Counted from the first letter of the stretch, positions 1-9,741 are shown. The stretch is DNA of 64,000 bases from GWE2-40-63 sp050179685 (GCA_050179685.1 JBFXEW010000024.1:1-64000); one strand, 5' to 3'. A program made the numbers and translations. Notes: generated from the letters alone by a model not told the origin.

Positions 1-2
1 TC

Positions 3-92
3 AATGCAAAACTCAAAGCTTTTAGAGCCACATTGAGAGGCGTAACAGATATTCGATTTTTCTTATATCGGGTAGCTAAAATCTGGGCATAA
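3..92 (+). CDS. 3' end of an unidentified protein, possibly a glycosyltransferase
   Basis: An open frame enters from the left edge and ends at TAA 90-92, giving about 29 residues that finish with RFFLYRVAKIWA. The basic, aromatic tail resembles C-termini of family 2 glycosyltransferases of Bacteroidota, but the fragment is too short to assign. The 5' part lies outside the window. Confidence 0.4.
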   Translation, partial: NAKLKAFRATLRGVTDIRFFLYRVAKIWA

Positions 93-203
93 TTTTTATT
101 AATCCACCGGAAAATTAAAGTGAGCCTGCCTTTGTGGGAATCTCCGGGTAAGCTTAGAGGTAAACCCGTACGTGTAGCCTTTGTGCTACCGGTAAAGTTT
201 TAA
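93..203 (+). pseudogene. Remnant of a TonB C-terminal domain
   Basis: Directly after the preceding stop, in the same frame, about 36 codons run to TAA 201-203. They contain GKLRGKPVRVAFVLPVKF preceded by a tryptophan and PG. This matches the last strand of energy-transducer TonB C-terminal domains (typically W-x-PG-K-x-R-G-K-P-V-x-V-x-F-x-L-P), as I know the family. There is no ATG; a GTG at 120-122 is the only candidate start. The upstream domain parts are missing, so I read it as a gene remnant rather than a working TonB. Confidence 0.45.
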
Positions 204-211
204 AATTGAGT

Positions 212-2830
212 TTATATTCCGGTTAATTTCTTAATCTCGTTCAGCTTATTCAAAGCCTCCATAGGTGTCAGGTTATTAATATCGAGGTGTTTGATTTCAT
301 CGCGAATTTGTTTCAATACCGGGTCATCTAACTGAAAAAAACTAAGTTGTAATCCTTCGCGGTTTTTGGCAATTTCCTTTACCTCTTCGTCAAGGCCTTG
401 TTTGCCACGGGTTTGTTCCAGTTCCAGAAGTATTTTTTCGGCCCGGCTTACTACACTTTTAGGCATTCCGGCCATTTTGGCTACATGAATACCAAAGCTG
501 TGAGCGCTGCCACCGGGAAGTAATTTCCGCAGAAAAATTACTTTTTTATCGATTTCTTTTACCGAAACATTGTAGTTTTTTATTCGCTTAAACGATTTTT
601 CCATCTCGTTCAGCTCGTGATAATGGGTAGCAAATAAAGTTTTGGCCTTGGCCAACGGGTGTTCATGAATGAATTCAACAATAGCCCAGGCAATACTTAT
701 TCCATCGTAGGTGCTGGTTCCGCGTCCCAGTTCGTCGAGCAGAATCAGGCTGCGGTCGCTTACGTTGTTCAGAATGCTGGCCGCTTCGTTCATTTCTACC
801 ATAAAAGTACTTTCGCCAACCGAAATATTGTCGGATGCTCCTACGCGGGTAAAAATCTTATCAACATAACCCAGATTTACCGCCTGAGCAGGCACAAAGG
901 AACCAACCTGTGCCATCAGAACTATAAGTGCCGTTTGTCTTAACAAAGCCGATTTTCCAGCCATGTTAGGACCAGTAATAATTATTATCTGCTGGTTGTG
1001 CTGGTCCAATTGGATGGAATTCGAAATATAGGCTTCGCCAATGGGCATCTGGGTTTCAATTACCGGATGCCTTCCTTCAATAATTTCAATAATATTGCTT
1101 TCGTTTACAATGGGCTTGCAATAAGCCTGTTGTTGTGCCAGCGTGGCAAACGAAATCAGGCAATCGAGCTTTGAAAGGAGCGAAGCGTTTAGCTGAATGG
1201 CCGGAACAAATTCGGTGAGGCTGTAGACCAGGTCGTTAAATAGTTTTGTTTCCAGCGCCAATATTTTTTCTTCGGCTCCCAGAATTTTACTTTCGTATTC
1301 TTTTAATTCTTCGGTAATGTAACGCTCAGCACTAACCAGGGTTTGTTTGCGTATCCATTCTTCCGGAACCTTGTCTTTGTGCGTATTTCTTACTTCAATA
1401 TAATAGCCAAATACATTGTTAAAACTGATTTTTAACGAAGGAATACCGGTTCGTTCACTTTCGCGCTGTTGCAGATCAATCAGGTAATCTTTTCCTGAAA
1501 AAGCTATGCGACGCAGTTCGTCGAGCTCCTCGTTTATTCCTTTGGCAATTACGCCTCCTTTATTTACCTGGGTTGGCGGATCGTCGTGCAGACTGATTTC
1601 AATTTTTTCTTTAATTGATAAGCAGGGATTCAGTTGCTCAGCCAGGTTTTTTAAGCTGGAAATATCAGTGCGGGCACATAATTGTTTGATGGGTACAATG
1701 GCATCCAGCGCATTTTTTAAGGTAAGCACTTCGCGGGGGTTAATTCTCCCGAGCGAAACCTTTGAAATGAGCCGCTCCAAATCGCCAATTTGTTTTAAGT
1801 AGAGCGAGAGTTCCTGCTTTAATTCAGCCTGGTGGGTGAAATAATCTACCGTATTCAGGCGATCGTTAATGGCGTTTATGTTTTTCAAGGGAAGGGCCAA
1901 CCAGCGTTTGAGCATACGCGAACCCATGGGCGAAAGCGTATGATCCATAACGTCGATAAGTGTTTTTCCCTCTTCGTTCATGCTTTGGAAAATTTCCAGA
2001 TTGCGTATGGTGAATTTATCGAGCCATACGTAATCGTCTTGTGCAATGCGGCTAATGCGGGTAATATTGCCAATCTGGTGATGCTGGGTTAAATCGAGGT
2101 AATGTAAAATGGCTCCCGATGCTACAATTCCCTGCTTCAGACTCGCTATACCAAAACCTTTTAACGATTGGGTTTCAAAATGCTTTAACAGCCGGTCGCT
2201 GGCAGCATCTTCGGTAAAAACCCATTCGTCGAGCGGATAATTGTAGAAACCATGGCCAAAATGCTCCATGTAAAGTTCTTTTTTATTCCGTTCAAACAAT
2301 ACCTCTTTGGGTTTTAAACTTTGCAGTAATTTGTTGATGTAATCGAACCCTCCTTCAGAAGTGTAGAATTCCCCGGTCGAAATATCGAGAAAAGCTACTC
2401 CAGCTATACTTTTCTCGATGTAAACGCAGGCCAGAAAATTATTTTCTTTATGATTCAGGATATTGTCGTTAACCGAAACGCCGGGAGTAACCAATTCGGT
2501 AACGCCGCGTTTTACAATGGTTTTGGTTTGTTTTGGGTCTTCCAGTTGTTCGCAAATGGCTACCCGTTGTCCGGCACGTACCAGTTTGGGCAAATAGGTG
2601 TCGAGCGCATGGTAAGGAAATCCGGCCAATTCTACATACGAAGCAGAACCATTGGCCCGTCGGGTTAGCGTAATGCCCAAAATTTCAGAAGCCTTTATAG
2701 CATCTTCCGAAAAAGTTTCGTAAAAATCGCCTACCCGAAACAATAAAATGGCATCGGGATGTTTTGCCTTGATGCTGTAGTATTGTTTCATCAAGGGTGT
2801 TTTAACTATGTCTTGTTCTTTTGAAGCCAA
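212..2830 (-). CDS. mutS: DNA mismatch repair protein MutS
   Basis: An 872-residue protein with complete MutS architecture: an N-terminal mismatch-recognition domain with the F-x-E motif (RVGDFYETF, about residues 32-40), connector and lever domains, clamp, and the C-terminal ABC-type ATPase. Walker A is GPNMAGKS at about 620-627, and the later ILLDELGRGTSTYDG segment is the Walker B/signature block. It binds base mismatches and small loops and recruits MutL. The start is TTG at 2830; the first in-frame ATG would remove 13 residues of the usual KEQDIVKTP lead-in, so TTG is preferred. It is transcribed alone, away from the neighbour at 3238. Confidence 0.97.
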   Translation of the reverse strand: MASKEQDIVKTPLMKQYYSIKAKHPDAILLFRVGDFYETFSEDAIKASEILGITLTRRANGSASYVELAGFPYHALDTYLPKLVRAGQRVAICEQLEDPKQTKTIVKRGVTELVTPGVSVNDNILNHKENNFLACVYIEKSIAGVAFLDISTGEFYTSEGGFDYINKLLQSLKPKEVLFERNKKELYMEHFGHGFYNYPLDEWVFTEDAASDRLLKHFETQSLKGFGIASLKQGIVASGAILHYLDLTQHHQIGNITRISRIAQDDYVWLDKFTIRNLEIFQSMNEEGKTLIDVMDHTLSPMGSRMLKRWLALPLKNINAINDRLNTVDYFTHQAELKQELSLYLKQIGDLERLISKVSLGRINPREVLTLKNALDAIVPIKQLCARTDISSLKNLAEQLNPCLSIKEKIEISLHDDPPTQVNKGGVIAKGINEELDELRRIAFSGKDYLIDLQQRESERTGIPSLKISFNNVFGYYIEVRNTHKDKVPEEWIRKQTLVSAERYITEELKEYESKILGAEEKILALETKLFNDLVYSLTEFVPAIQLNASLLSKLDCLISFATLAQQQAYCKPIVNESNIIEIIEGRHPVIETQMPIGEAYISNSIQLDQHNQQIIIITGPNMAGKSALLRQTALIVLMAQVGSFVPAQAVNLGYVDKIFTRVGASDNISVGESTFMVEMNEAASILNNVSDRSLILLDELGRGTSTYDGISIAWAIVEFIHEHPLAKAKTLFATHYHELNEMEKSFKRIKNYNVSVKEIDKKVIFLRKLLPGGSAHSFGIHVAKMAGMPKSVVSRAEKILLELEQTRGKQGLDEEVKEIAKNREGLQLSFFQLDDPVLKQIRDEIKHLDINNLTPMEALNKLNEIKKLTGI

Positions 2831-2847
2831 TTCGTTTAATTTTTTTG

Positions 2848-2869
2848 TAAAGATACAAAACTAAGCAAA
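2848..2869 (-). promoter_or_regulatory. Possible Bacteroidota-type promoter of mutS
   Basis: On the minus strand TATCTTTA (2855-2848) resembles the Bacteroidota -7 element TAnnTTTG and lies about 18 bases before the TTG start of mutS. A TTTG lies a little upstream, but only about 10 bases away, closer than the usual -33 spacing. Only the -7 match is reasonable, so this is tentative. Confidence 0.3.
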
Positions 2870-3237
2870 GTGGGAGATTTTGCCCCGAAAGCCATGGGCT
2901 AAATGTTAACAAATTACTCACTTTTATTCGTGAAACTAAATTTTCATAAGTGTTAGCGAAGTGAAAATTATAAGTTGAACGAACCTTTCTCATGAGCGAA
3001 GCGAGTAATCCCGATAGTTTAGCGTATCGGGATAAATGAGTTCAATACATTGATTCTTGTATCGAATAAAAAGAAATTTTTTTATTGATTCCTCGTTAGC
3101 TCTACTGCGAGGCAGTTCATTATCCTTTCCCGAGCTGCTTTTGGTTATCAGCACAGTAAATAGGTTTTTCTTTAGCTGTTGACGGAACCTTTTTTAAGAT
3201 TTAAGTATCTTAGCTTAGTTTTTAAGACCTTAGAAAA
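2870..3237. other. Intergenic stretch with a perfect 9-bp hairpin
   Basis: About 400 bp between divergent genes with no convincing coding frame. It contains ATCCCGATA (3008-3016) and TATCGGGAT (3025-3033) separated by 8 bases, a REP-like hairpin without a following T run. The rest is AT-rich and presumably holds the promoter of the gene at 3238. Confidence 0.45.
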
Positions 3238-3798
3238 ATGAAAAGATTCGGTTTTACAATTGCATTGGCACTTCTATTGACCGGCTTTGCGCAAGCGCAA
3301 AAAGTTTGGGACCAGGTGCAGGTGAAAATTTTGCATCACGATAAAGTTTACCTCGATACAAGTTTTCAATTGAATCCTTATAAAGCCAGTCGCTTAATTC
3401 AGAATTTGGTTTCGCGTTATTCTACCGAAGAGGTTTTTATTGATGCGCACCGTTTGCACAGCTTGTATGTTTTTGATATTGACGACAAATACTGGAAAGG
3501 GGATTATGTTGCTGGAAAATCTGACAGGCAATATGCTGAGGTAGAAATAAACCTGGATAGTTTGTTTCGCTCCTTTCAGAAAAGTCTTGAAGAACACTGG
3601 ACTTCGCAAAGCTGGGAGCAGCGAAGCGATTCGCTGGATAAGCAGTTGGAGCAGTTAAAAGAAAATTTAAATACCTTTAAACAGGAAGTTGAACCCGATT
3701 TGCAAAAGTTTCAGCAAGCCATGCAGGAATTTTTTGAAACCCTGAAAACTACCCGGATTGTTATTATCAGGGAAGGAGATACCATTCGGATTGATTAG
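3238..3798 (+). CDS. Secreted hypothetical protein with C-terminal coiled coil
   Basis: A 186-residue protein I do not recognise. It begins with a clear signal peptide (KRFGFTIALALLLTGFAQAQ, cleavage after residue 20). The central part is mixed alpha/beta with several Tyr and Asp residues. Residues about 110-170 are rich in Glu, Gln, Lys and Leu and look like a helical or coiled-coil segment. No lipobox is present, so a periplasmic protein is likely. Its stop overlaps the stop of the convergent LRR gene by a few bases. Confidence 0.75.
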   Translation: MKRFGFTIALALLLTGFAQAQKVWDQVQVKILHHDKVYLDTSFQLNPYKASRLIQNLVSRYSTEEVFIDAHRLHSLYVFDIDDKYWKGDYVAGKSDRQYAEVEINLDSLFRSFQKSLEEHWTSQSWEQRSDSLDKQLEQLKENLNTFKQEVEPDLQKFQQAMQEFFETLKTTRIVIIREGDTIRID

Positions 3799-4706
3799 GA
3801 ATTTAAGGTGTCGTAAAAACCTTTGATTTCGCGCTTTAGTTTTCTTATTTCATCAATATTCTCGTCGAGAGATTCGTTTAGGTGAGAAAGCTTTTCTTTA
3901 ATATCGTTCATGCGAATGTTTAAATAAACATTATCAGTGTTATCATTCGCCGGCTCTGAGCTTTTAAGCAGTTCCATCTTCGATTGAATGTAGCGCATTA
4001 CATCGTAAAGGTAGCCTTCAACACCGGCGTTTAAGTCCATCTCCTGGTAAAAATCCTGATTAATAAAGTTTAGGTTAAAAATTACCTCTTTGCTGTTTGC
4101 CTGCGAAACCAACTGGTTAAAATAGCGAATGTATTGCTTAAATGCAGGTTGTATCTTTTCGGGCATATTAAACACTTGCAGCATTACACGCGAGGCTTCG
4201 TTTTTACGTTTTTCGATGGTTAAATAATGCATGGTGGCGTAAAGACCGCGTTTTACAACTTTCTGTGGTGGAAATTCCAGGGTGTTATCTTCAAGATTCA
4301 TCTCTTTTAAATTAAAGAGATTGGTTAATTCAACCGGAAGTGTTTTTAGTTCACAAAAGCTGGCGTCGAGCGTTTCAAGATTGCAGAAAAGACCAAATTC
4401 GCGGGGAATTTTCCCCAAAGGATTGTAACTAATATCCAGATGTTTCAATTTGCTTAAATTTCCGATACCAATGGGCAGTCGCGAAATACTATTTCGGGTG
4501 AGGTAAAGCTTTTCCAGATTAATTAAATTGCAAATGGTCGAAGGCAGTTCTTTAAGGCTGTTAAAACTTAAATTCAAAGTTTTTAATGTGGTAATTTCGC
4601 CAATTTCCAGCGGCAGCTCTTCAATGCCTTTGTTCGATAAGTCGAGCTCAGTTACTTTACCAGCCTTTGAACGTTGAAGGAATGAAAGTAAATCGGAACG
4701 ATCCAT
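3795..4706 (-). CDS. Leucine-rich repeat protein
   Basis: A 303-residue protein without signal peptide. Residues about 15-150 hold six or so LRR units of the bacterial L-x-x-L-x-L-x-x-N-x-L-x-x-L-P type (for example LKTLNLSFNSLKELP). The C-terminal half is helical and charged and ends in a likely coiled coil (about 255-300). LRRs of this kind make protein-binding surfaces; the partner is unknown. It is convergent with the gene at 3238, and the two stop codons share bases. Confidence 0.85.
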   Translation of the reverse strand: MDRSDLLSFLQRSKAGKVTELDLSNKGIEELPLEIGEITTLKTLNLSFNSLKELPSTICNLINLEKLYLTRNSISRLPIGIGNLSKLKHLDISYNPLGKIPREFGLFCNLETLDASFCELKTLPVELTNLFNLKEMNLEDNTLEFPPQKVVKRGLYATMHYLTIEKRKNEASRVMLQVFNMPEKIQPAFKQYIRYFNQLVSQANSKEVIFNLNFINQDFYQEMDLNAGVEGYLYDVMRYIQSKMELLKSSEPANDNTDNVYLNIRMNDIKEKLSHLNESLDENIDEIRKLKREIKGFYDTLNS

Positions 4707-4810
4707 GGGATTTGAATTAAGTGCTAAAAACTGTAGATAATACGCAAAAAGTGCTATTTTGTTCGTTATAAATGCTGATTAAATCAAAGCTTTAACAAAA
4801 CCGGATTAAA

Positions 4811-5911
4811 ATGGGTGATGAAAGAGAAGAGCGGTCGCAGATTCGAAAAATAATCCATATCGATATGGATGCTTTTTATGCTGCGGTAGAGCAACGCGAT
4901 AATCCTGAATTGCGTGGTAAACCCATTGTAATTGGTAGTAGCAGCGCCCGGGGAGTTGTAGCTACGGCCAGTTACGAAGCCCGAAAATTTGGGATTCATT
5001 CGGCCATGCCTTCGGTTACAGCCAAACGCCGATGCCCCGGTTTAATTTTTGTTAGACCGCGCATGGAGGTTTATAAGACGGTTTCGTACCAGATTCGGGA
5101 TATTTTTCAACAATTTACCCAGTTGGTGGAACCCCTTTCGTTGGATGAGGCTTACCTCGATGTTACTGAAAATCTGGGCAATCATTCATCGGCAACACGG
5201 ATTGCCATGGAAATAAAGAAACGCATTTTTAACGAAACCCAACTTACAGCTTCGGCAGGAGTTTCGTACAATAAGTTTTTAGCCAAAACCGCCTCCGATG
5301 TGAATAAACCCGATGGTTTATTTGTGATAACTCCCGATCAGGCACAGGCATTTATCGATAAGTTAAAGGTGGAGCGCTTTTTTGGTATTGGTAAAGTTAC
5401 GGCCGAAAAGATGCACCAAATGGGCATTTTTTTTGGAAGCGATTTAAAGCAATTGTCGGAGCATCGTCTGGTACAAAATTTTGGAAAAGCCGGAACATAT
5501 TATTACCAGATTGTCCGCGGAATTGATTACCGGCCGGTAAATCCGCATCGTGAGTTAAAATCTGTGGGAGGCGAAAATACCTTTTCGACCGATTTGTTTA
5601 GCAGCAACGAAATGGAAACAGCTTTACTTCCCATTGCAAAAAAAGTGTTTGAACGCTTGCAGCGATCCGGAAAATTTGGAAGAACCATCACCTTAAAAGC
5701 TAAATATGCCGACTTTAGTCAGGTTACCCGAAGTAAAACGCTGAACGATGCTGTGCTGAGCTTTGAATTGCTTTGGCAAACCACTTTGGAATTATTGCCT
5801 TTACTAATTGTTCCCCAATTGGGTGTGCGTTTGCTGGGGGTTTCGGTATCGAATTTTTTAACCGAAGAGCAGGAAGCGGTGCAGCTTGAGATTCAATGGG
5901 ACGATTTTTAA
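4811..5911 (+). CDS. dinB: DNA polymerase IV (Y family)
   Basis: A 366-residue translesion polymerase of usual length. Catalytic acidic residues are visible at D18 (IHIDMDAFYAAVEQRD) and D112/E113 (SLDEAYLDVT). The palm is followed by a helix-hairpin-helix thumb region (IGKVTAEKMHQMGI) and a little-finger domain from about residue 240. It extends mismatched or damaged primer ends. The start is ATG 4811, about 17 residues before the first catalytic Asp, as usual. I see no beta-clamp motif that I would defend at the very C-terminus. Confidence 0.95.
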   Translation: MGDEREERSQIRKIIHIDMDAFYAAVEQRDNPELRGKPIVIGSSSARGVVATASYEARKFGIHSAMPSVTAKRRCPGLIFVRPRMEVYKTVSYQIRDIFQQFTQLVEPLSLDEAYLDVTENLGNHSSATRIAMEIKKRIFNETQLTASAGVSYNKFLAKTASDVNKPDGLFVITPDQAQAFIDKLKVERFFGIGKVTAEKMHQMGIFFGSDLKQLSEHRLVQNFGKAGTYYYQIVRGIDYRPVNPHRELKSVGGENTFSTDLFSSNEMETALLPIAKKVFERLQRSGKFGRTITLKAKYADFSQVTRSKTLNDAVLSFELLWQTTLELLPLLIVPQLGVRLLGVSVSNFLTEEQEAVQLEIQWDDF

Positions 5912-5937
5912 AGTTTCCAATCCAATCAATTCAGGTA

Positions 5938-6492
5938 TTATTTAGCCCTATTATTCGATTCGTTTGATTTGCCCAGGCAAAATTCAGCCGTGCTAAAATA
6001 ATGCGACTCATTTAATTCAAATCGATGCGAGTATGTGGGCGCCTGCTTACTGTAGTTTATTATTTGATGAATTGCGGGCGAAAACCGGTTTCCGACCAGA
6101 AAGAAATTATAGCGCTGGTTTTCTTTAATCCAGCCAATGTTTATTTTGTAAATTACCGAATCGCCCGGTACGGTGTTCATGCGCGATAAATCCTCATGGT
6201 CCAGGGAATTTAGCCAATGCTTAATGGTATCCTGCTGCGAGGGATTTAGTTCGAGGAAGAAGTTCTTTTGATAGATGGTTTTATCGTCGTTAAAGCGGTT
6301 GGTGAGCATGATTAACTTTCCTTCACTGTTAATCTCCATGCGCTCGGGTAAAAGCCCAGCGGGAGAAAGCTCGTCGCTTATCGAAATGGTATATTGCTGA
6401 AATGGTGATTCCGATAAGCGGCAACCCGGCATCAGTAGTAAACCCAGAATTCCAAGTAAAGTCAGTCTTGATGATATTTTATAAGAGGCCAT
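5938..6492 (-). CDS. Hypothetical lipoprotein
   Basis: A 184-residue protein with a type II signal peptide; the lipobox LMPGC puts the lipidated cysteine at C24. The mature part has no domain I recognise and is predicted mixed alpha/beta. It stands between dinB (convergent) and yaaA (same strand, about 80 bp away). Probably an envelope protein of narrow taxonomic distribution. Confidence 0.75.
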   Translation of the reverse strand: MASYKISSRLTLLGILGLLLMPGCRLSESPFQQYTISISDELSPAGLLPERMEINSEGKLIMLTNRFNDDKTIYQKNFFLELNPSQQDTIKHWLNSLDHEDLSRMNTVPGDSVIYKINIGWIKENQRYNFFLVGNRFSPAIHQIINYSKQAPTYSHRFELNESHYFSTAEFCLGKSNESNNRAK

Positions 6493-6573
6493 TTTTCATG
6501 CTATTTTTCTACTGATAAACCCTTAAACTACTTAAAAGTTTAGATGCAGGCCGAAAAATAATACCTGAAAGTC

Positions 6574-7341
6574 TTAATCTCGCGTAAAAACCCACTGCTC
6601 ACCTTTGCTGAGCCGGTCGTTAAAATAATAGCCGCCGTCGTTGAATTCTTTAAGCTTTTCAAGTTGTGTGATTTGATTTTTTACCACAAAGCGGGCCATC
6701 ATGCCCCGGGCTTTTTTTGCAAAAAAACTTATCAATTTGTATTGGCCGTTTTTGGCATCTTTAAATTGGGGTGAAATAATGCGGGCTTTTAGTTTTTTAG
6801 TTTGAATGGCTTTAAAATACTCGTTCGAAGCCAAATTCAGCAAAACATCGTCGCCCTGAATCTTTAATTGATTCTGAATATTTTTTGTGAGCGTATCGTT
6901 CCAGAACTGATACAGGTTTTCGCCCCGTTTGGTATGCAGTTTGGTTCCCATCTCGAGCCGGTAAGGGCTTATATAGTCGAGCGGGCGCAATACTCCGTAA
7001 AGTCCCGATAAAATGCGGATGTGTTCCTGGCTAAATTCAAAATCGGCATTGTCCCAGTCGGCCACCTGTAAGCCGGTGTAAACATCGCCGCTAAACGCGC
7101 AAATAGCCTGACGCATGCTGTTCTCATCGGGTAAATGTTGCCAGGTTTTAAAGCGCTCCACGTTTAGTGAAGCCAGCTTTGGGCTTATTTTCATAAGCTC
7201 CATCAAGGCTTTTGTATCGAACTTTTTAAGTATCGAAACCAATTCGGCTGCTTGTTTTGGAAATTCGGGATAGCTTTTTTGTTTGATGATGCGGGCATTA
7301 TCAAAATCGAGGGTTTTAGCCGGTGACAATAGAATTAACAT
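6574..7341 (-). CDS. yaaA: Peroxide stress protein YaaA (UPF0246)
   Basis: A 255-residue protein, the standard family length. It starts with the family hallmark LILLSPAKTLDF and carries the conserved LSGLYGVLRPLDYISPYRLEMG block near residues 110-130 and LASNEYFKAI near 170. In Escherichia coli YaaA lowers intracellular iron during peroxide stress and binds DNA with a helix-hairpin-helix-like fold. It ends with GEQWVFTRD at the C-terminus. It appears to be a single gene. Confidence 0.93.
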   Translation of the reverse strand: MLILLSPAKTLDFDNARIIKQKSYPEFPKQAAELVSILKKFDTKALMELMKISPKLASLNVERFKTWQHLPDENSMRQAICAFSGDVYTGLQVADWDNADFEFSQEHIRILSGLYGVLRPLDYISPYRLEMGTKLHTKRGENLYQFWNDTLTKNIQNQLKIQGDDVLLNLASNEYFKAIQTKKLKARIISPQFKDAKNGQYKLISFFAKKARGMMARFVVKNQITQLEKLKEFNDGGYYFNDRLSKGEQWVFTRD

Positions 7342-7511
7342 GCTTTGTTGATTTTATAGTTCTGAGAAACAAAAATACAACAAAAGCACCGATTAATTCC
7401 ATCGATTTTGCTTATGCTTTAATAGAGCGTAGGTATAAGTTTTCCGGTTATGGTTTATTTATTCGTATTCCGGAACAATACTTCTGGCTTATCCTGAATC
7501 AGCTTTTATGT

Positions 7512-8912
7512 TTAGTTATCCAATTGGCTTACCGGAGGCTTAATAAACAGATTGCTTTTTAATTCCTTTTCGGGAGTGTTTAAAAGAATGAAAGGGATAC
7601 TTTCTTTAACCGTACTATGTTTTTTGCCTATTAAACCAGCTATTAAATTAAGGGCTGTAGCAATTTGCGGATCGTCCACATGGCCCAGCGGAAGTGCCGA
7701 TAACAAATTGTCTTCAACTAAATGGTCAGGAATCAATCCCTCTTTAAAATCGGTATAACCTACTGCATTGGCGTATTTCATTACAATGGGCATAATACCG
7801 TAATTGTGTCTGGCCGGAGTTTCCAAATCGGGAATGGCCCACATGCCGGTATATTTCCCCGCCGTATTTTCACCTACCTGAATCACTTCCATATAAGGTT
7901 CAAGTCCTGTAATAATCAGCTCGCTGGCCGAAGCAGTCATGTAGTTGGTGGTTAAAAAGTAAATATTGTCGAGGTTGAGGTTCGATGCCACCGTATTATC
8001 GAAGTAATATTTGGTTTCGTTTTCCTGTTCCATATAGGGTTGCAACTTATTATTAAAAAGCAACTCCACCAGAACCGAATGATTGTCGAGAGTGGCTTGG
8101 GGAGCCAGCGACGAAGCCAGCCAGGCTGCTGCATCCAATGCTCCTCCGGTATTGTAGCGCAAATCGATAATTACATCGCGGATGCCTTTACTTTTTATTT
8201 CCTCAATAACCGGTTGCACGTGACTTACAAAAGGTTCCTTATTTAAAAATTCCGAGAGACAGAAGTAAGCAATATTTTTTCCGTTGTAGTCCTGGTAAAT
8301 GGTGTCGAAAAGAATGGGGTCAATTGTTAATTGTTGTGCTGTTAGGCTGAGTGTATTGTTGGTTTCCGAAATAGAAGAACCATCAAAATGCCCCAGGCTT
8401 ACTTCATATTGTTCCTGCGAATAAAGTTCTTTGTAGTTATCCGGGGTCATTTCCTGATTATTTATTTTCAGGATAATGTCGCCCCGTTTAAGTCCGGCGG
8501 TTTCGGCGGGTGAATTTTTATACACGTAAACCACAATGATAAAGATGTTTCCTGTATTTGAGAATTGTCCGAAAGCGGGAGCAAAGCCCATGGATACGGG
8601 GGTTCCGCTAAACTCAGCCATTAGTCCGGTGTAATCGTCAGTAATAAACGACCATTTATCTTCCTGAGTGTACAAAAGACTGTAGAAGTAATTTTTTGGA
8701 TCTGTTAAGCTGTCGGGTTGTCTTTCGCTTGGAATCATGTCGTACCAAAAATAGTAATCGTTCATGATATCTGAAATCCAGGTATTAATCATCAGTATTT
8801 CTGATTTTGGTTCAGGGTTTTCCAATTCCGGTTCGTTGGGTTCGGCACATGAGACCATAAAAACAAACAAAGCCAGGAACAGCGAAGATTTAATCAGGGT
8901 TTGAAAGTTCAT
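7512..8912 (-). CDS. S41-family peptidase lipoprotein with PDZ domain
   Basis: A 466-residue lipoprotein (lipobox with C22) in the C-terminal processing peptidase family. A PDZ domain spans about residues 105-190 (AETAGLKRGDIILKINN). The S41 core covers about 205-400. The Ser/Lys dyad is visible: Ser328 in TASASE and Lys353 in GENTAGK, 25 residues apart as in plant D1 peptidase. It is probably anchored in the envelope and trims or degrades periplasmic proteins. The gene is monocistronic; a terminator of the next gene lies just upstream. Confidence 0.9.
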   Translation of the reverse strand: MNFQTLIKSSLFLALFVFMVSCAEPNEPELENPEPKSEILMINTWISDIMNDYYFWYDMIPSERQPDSLTDPKNYFYSLLYTQEDKWSFITDDYTGLMAEFSGTPVSMGFAPAFGQFSNTGNIFIIVVYVYKNSPAETAGLKRGDIILKINNQEMTPDNYKELYSQEQYEVSLGHFDGSSISETNNTLSLTAQQLTIDPILFDTIYQDYNGKNIAYFCLSEFLNKEPFVSHVQPVIEEIKSKGIRDVIIDLRYNTGGALDAAAWLASSLAPQATLDNHSVLVELLFNNKLQPYMEQENETKYYFDNTVASNLNLDNIYFLTTNYMTASASELIITGLEPYMEVIQVGENTAGKYTGMWAIPDLETPARHNYGIMPIVMKYANAVGYTDFKEGLIPDHLVEDNLLSALPLGHVDDPQIATALNLIAGLIGKKHSTVKESIPFILLNTPEKELKSNLFIKPPVSQLDN

Positions 8913-9004
8913 AATGCAAGAGCTAGAGTGGTTTAACAGTTAGTTGTTTGTAGAAAGCAAGCTAGGAATTAAAAACTAAAATTCAAATAGCCGATGGCAA
9001 TAAA

Positions 9005-9032
9005 AAAGGCCTATCTTAAAAGATAAGCCTTT
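9005..9032 (-). terminator. Intrinsic terminator of the gene at 9056
   Basis: AAAGGCCTATCT pairs with AGATAAGCCTTT (one G-U pair) around a short A loop, and the minus strand continues into a T run. It lies about 25 bases past the stop of the small lipoprotein gene, where a terminator is expected. Confidence 0.8.
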
Positions 9033-9055
9033 ATCATAATAGTTAGTAGCTACTA

Positions 9056-9541
9056 TTACATGGAATCCTGATCTTTCCCAAAATCTTTGTATTTATGGTT
9101 TATTTCCTGAATTCTCAGTTCAAAAGAGTTCATAACAGCGGTTAAGGCTTGTAATTCATCCGGGTTTAAGTCTTCCTCAATAGCAGTGGCCGTTTGTTCC
9201 ATTTCGGCTACATTTACAGCAAACTGTCCCATGTTTGCCACAAATTCCATCATTATTTTTCCCAACTTTACCTTTTCCATGGTGGTAAGTTCGCTTTCTT
9301 CTTTCCCTACGTAGGGTTCACATTGCACAGCCAGGTCTTCTAAAGCATAGCTCCATTTGTTCAGGGCTGTCTCACTTTCGTCAATAAATTTTTCGATGGT
9401 TTTATTTCCCTTTAATTCCATAGGAATTTCCACCTCGAAAGGAGGCAGGTAGTTGGCGCTTTTCTCTTTATTTGAGGTGCAGGCCGACCCCAGTGTTAAA
9501 AGAAAAATCAGAACCGGTAATAGAAATCCATTCCTTCTCAT
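9056..9541 (-). CDS. Small hypothetical lipoprotein, helical
   Basis: A 161-residue protein with signal peptide and lipobox LGSAC (C21). The mature part is rich in Glu, Met and Leu and looks all-helical, with a charged C-terminus (KYKDFGKDQDSM). No family recognised. It is flanked by its own terminator and lies alone between the S41 peptidase and pyrF. Confidence 0.75.
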   Translation of the reverse strand: MRRNGFLLPVLIFLLTLGSACTSNKEKSANYLPPFEVEIPMELKGNKTIEKFIDESETALNKWSYALEDLAVQCEPYVGKEESELTTMEKVKLGKIMMEFVANMGQFAVNVAEMEQTATAIEEDLNPDELQALTAVMNSFELRIQEINHKYKDFGKDQDSM

Positions 9542-9682
9542 TGCTTTACCATTAATTTAGAATAGTTTATTATTAATTATCACTCCATTCATTGGGTGGG
9601 TCAAAACTATTAAAAAAACAGGGTTTGCTTTTGGGAGATGTGAATTCTACGGAATTGATTTTGAATTCGAACCCTATTCAAC

Positions 9683-9720
9683 AAAAAAAGAGCTTACCAA
9701 ATTATCGGAAAGCTCTTTGT
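9683..9720 (-). terminator. Intrinsic terminator of pyrF
   Basis: AAAGAGCTT (9687-9695) pairs with AAGCTCTTT (9710-9718), and on the minus strand the stem is followed by a T-rich run. It sits about 25 bases after the pyrF stop. Confidence 0.8.
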
Positions 9721-9741
9721 AAGGTTATCGATACCGTATTT

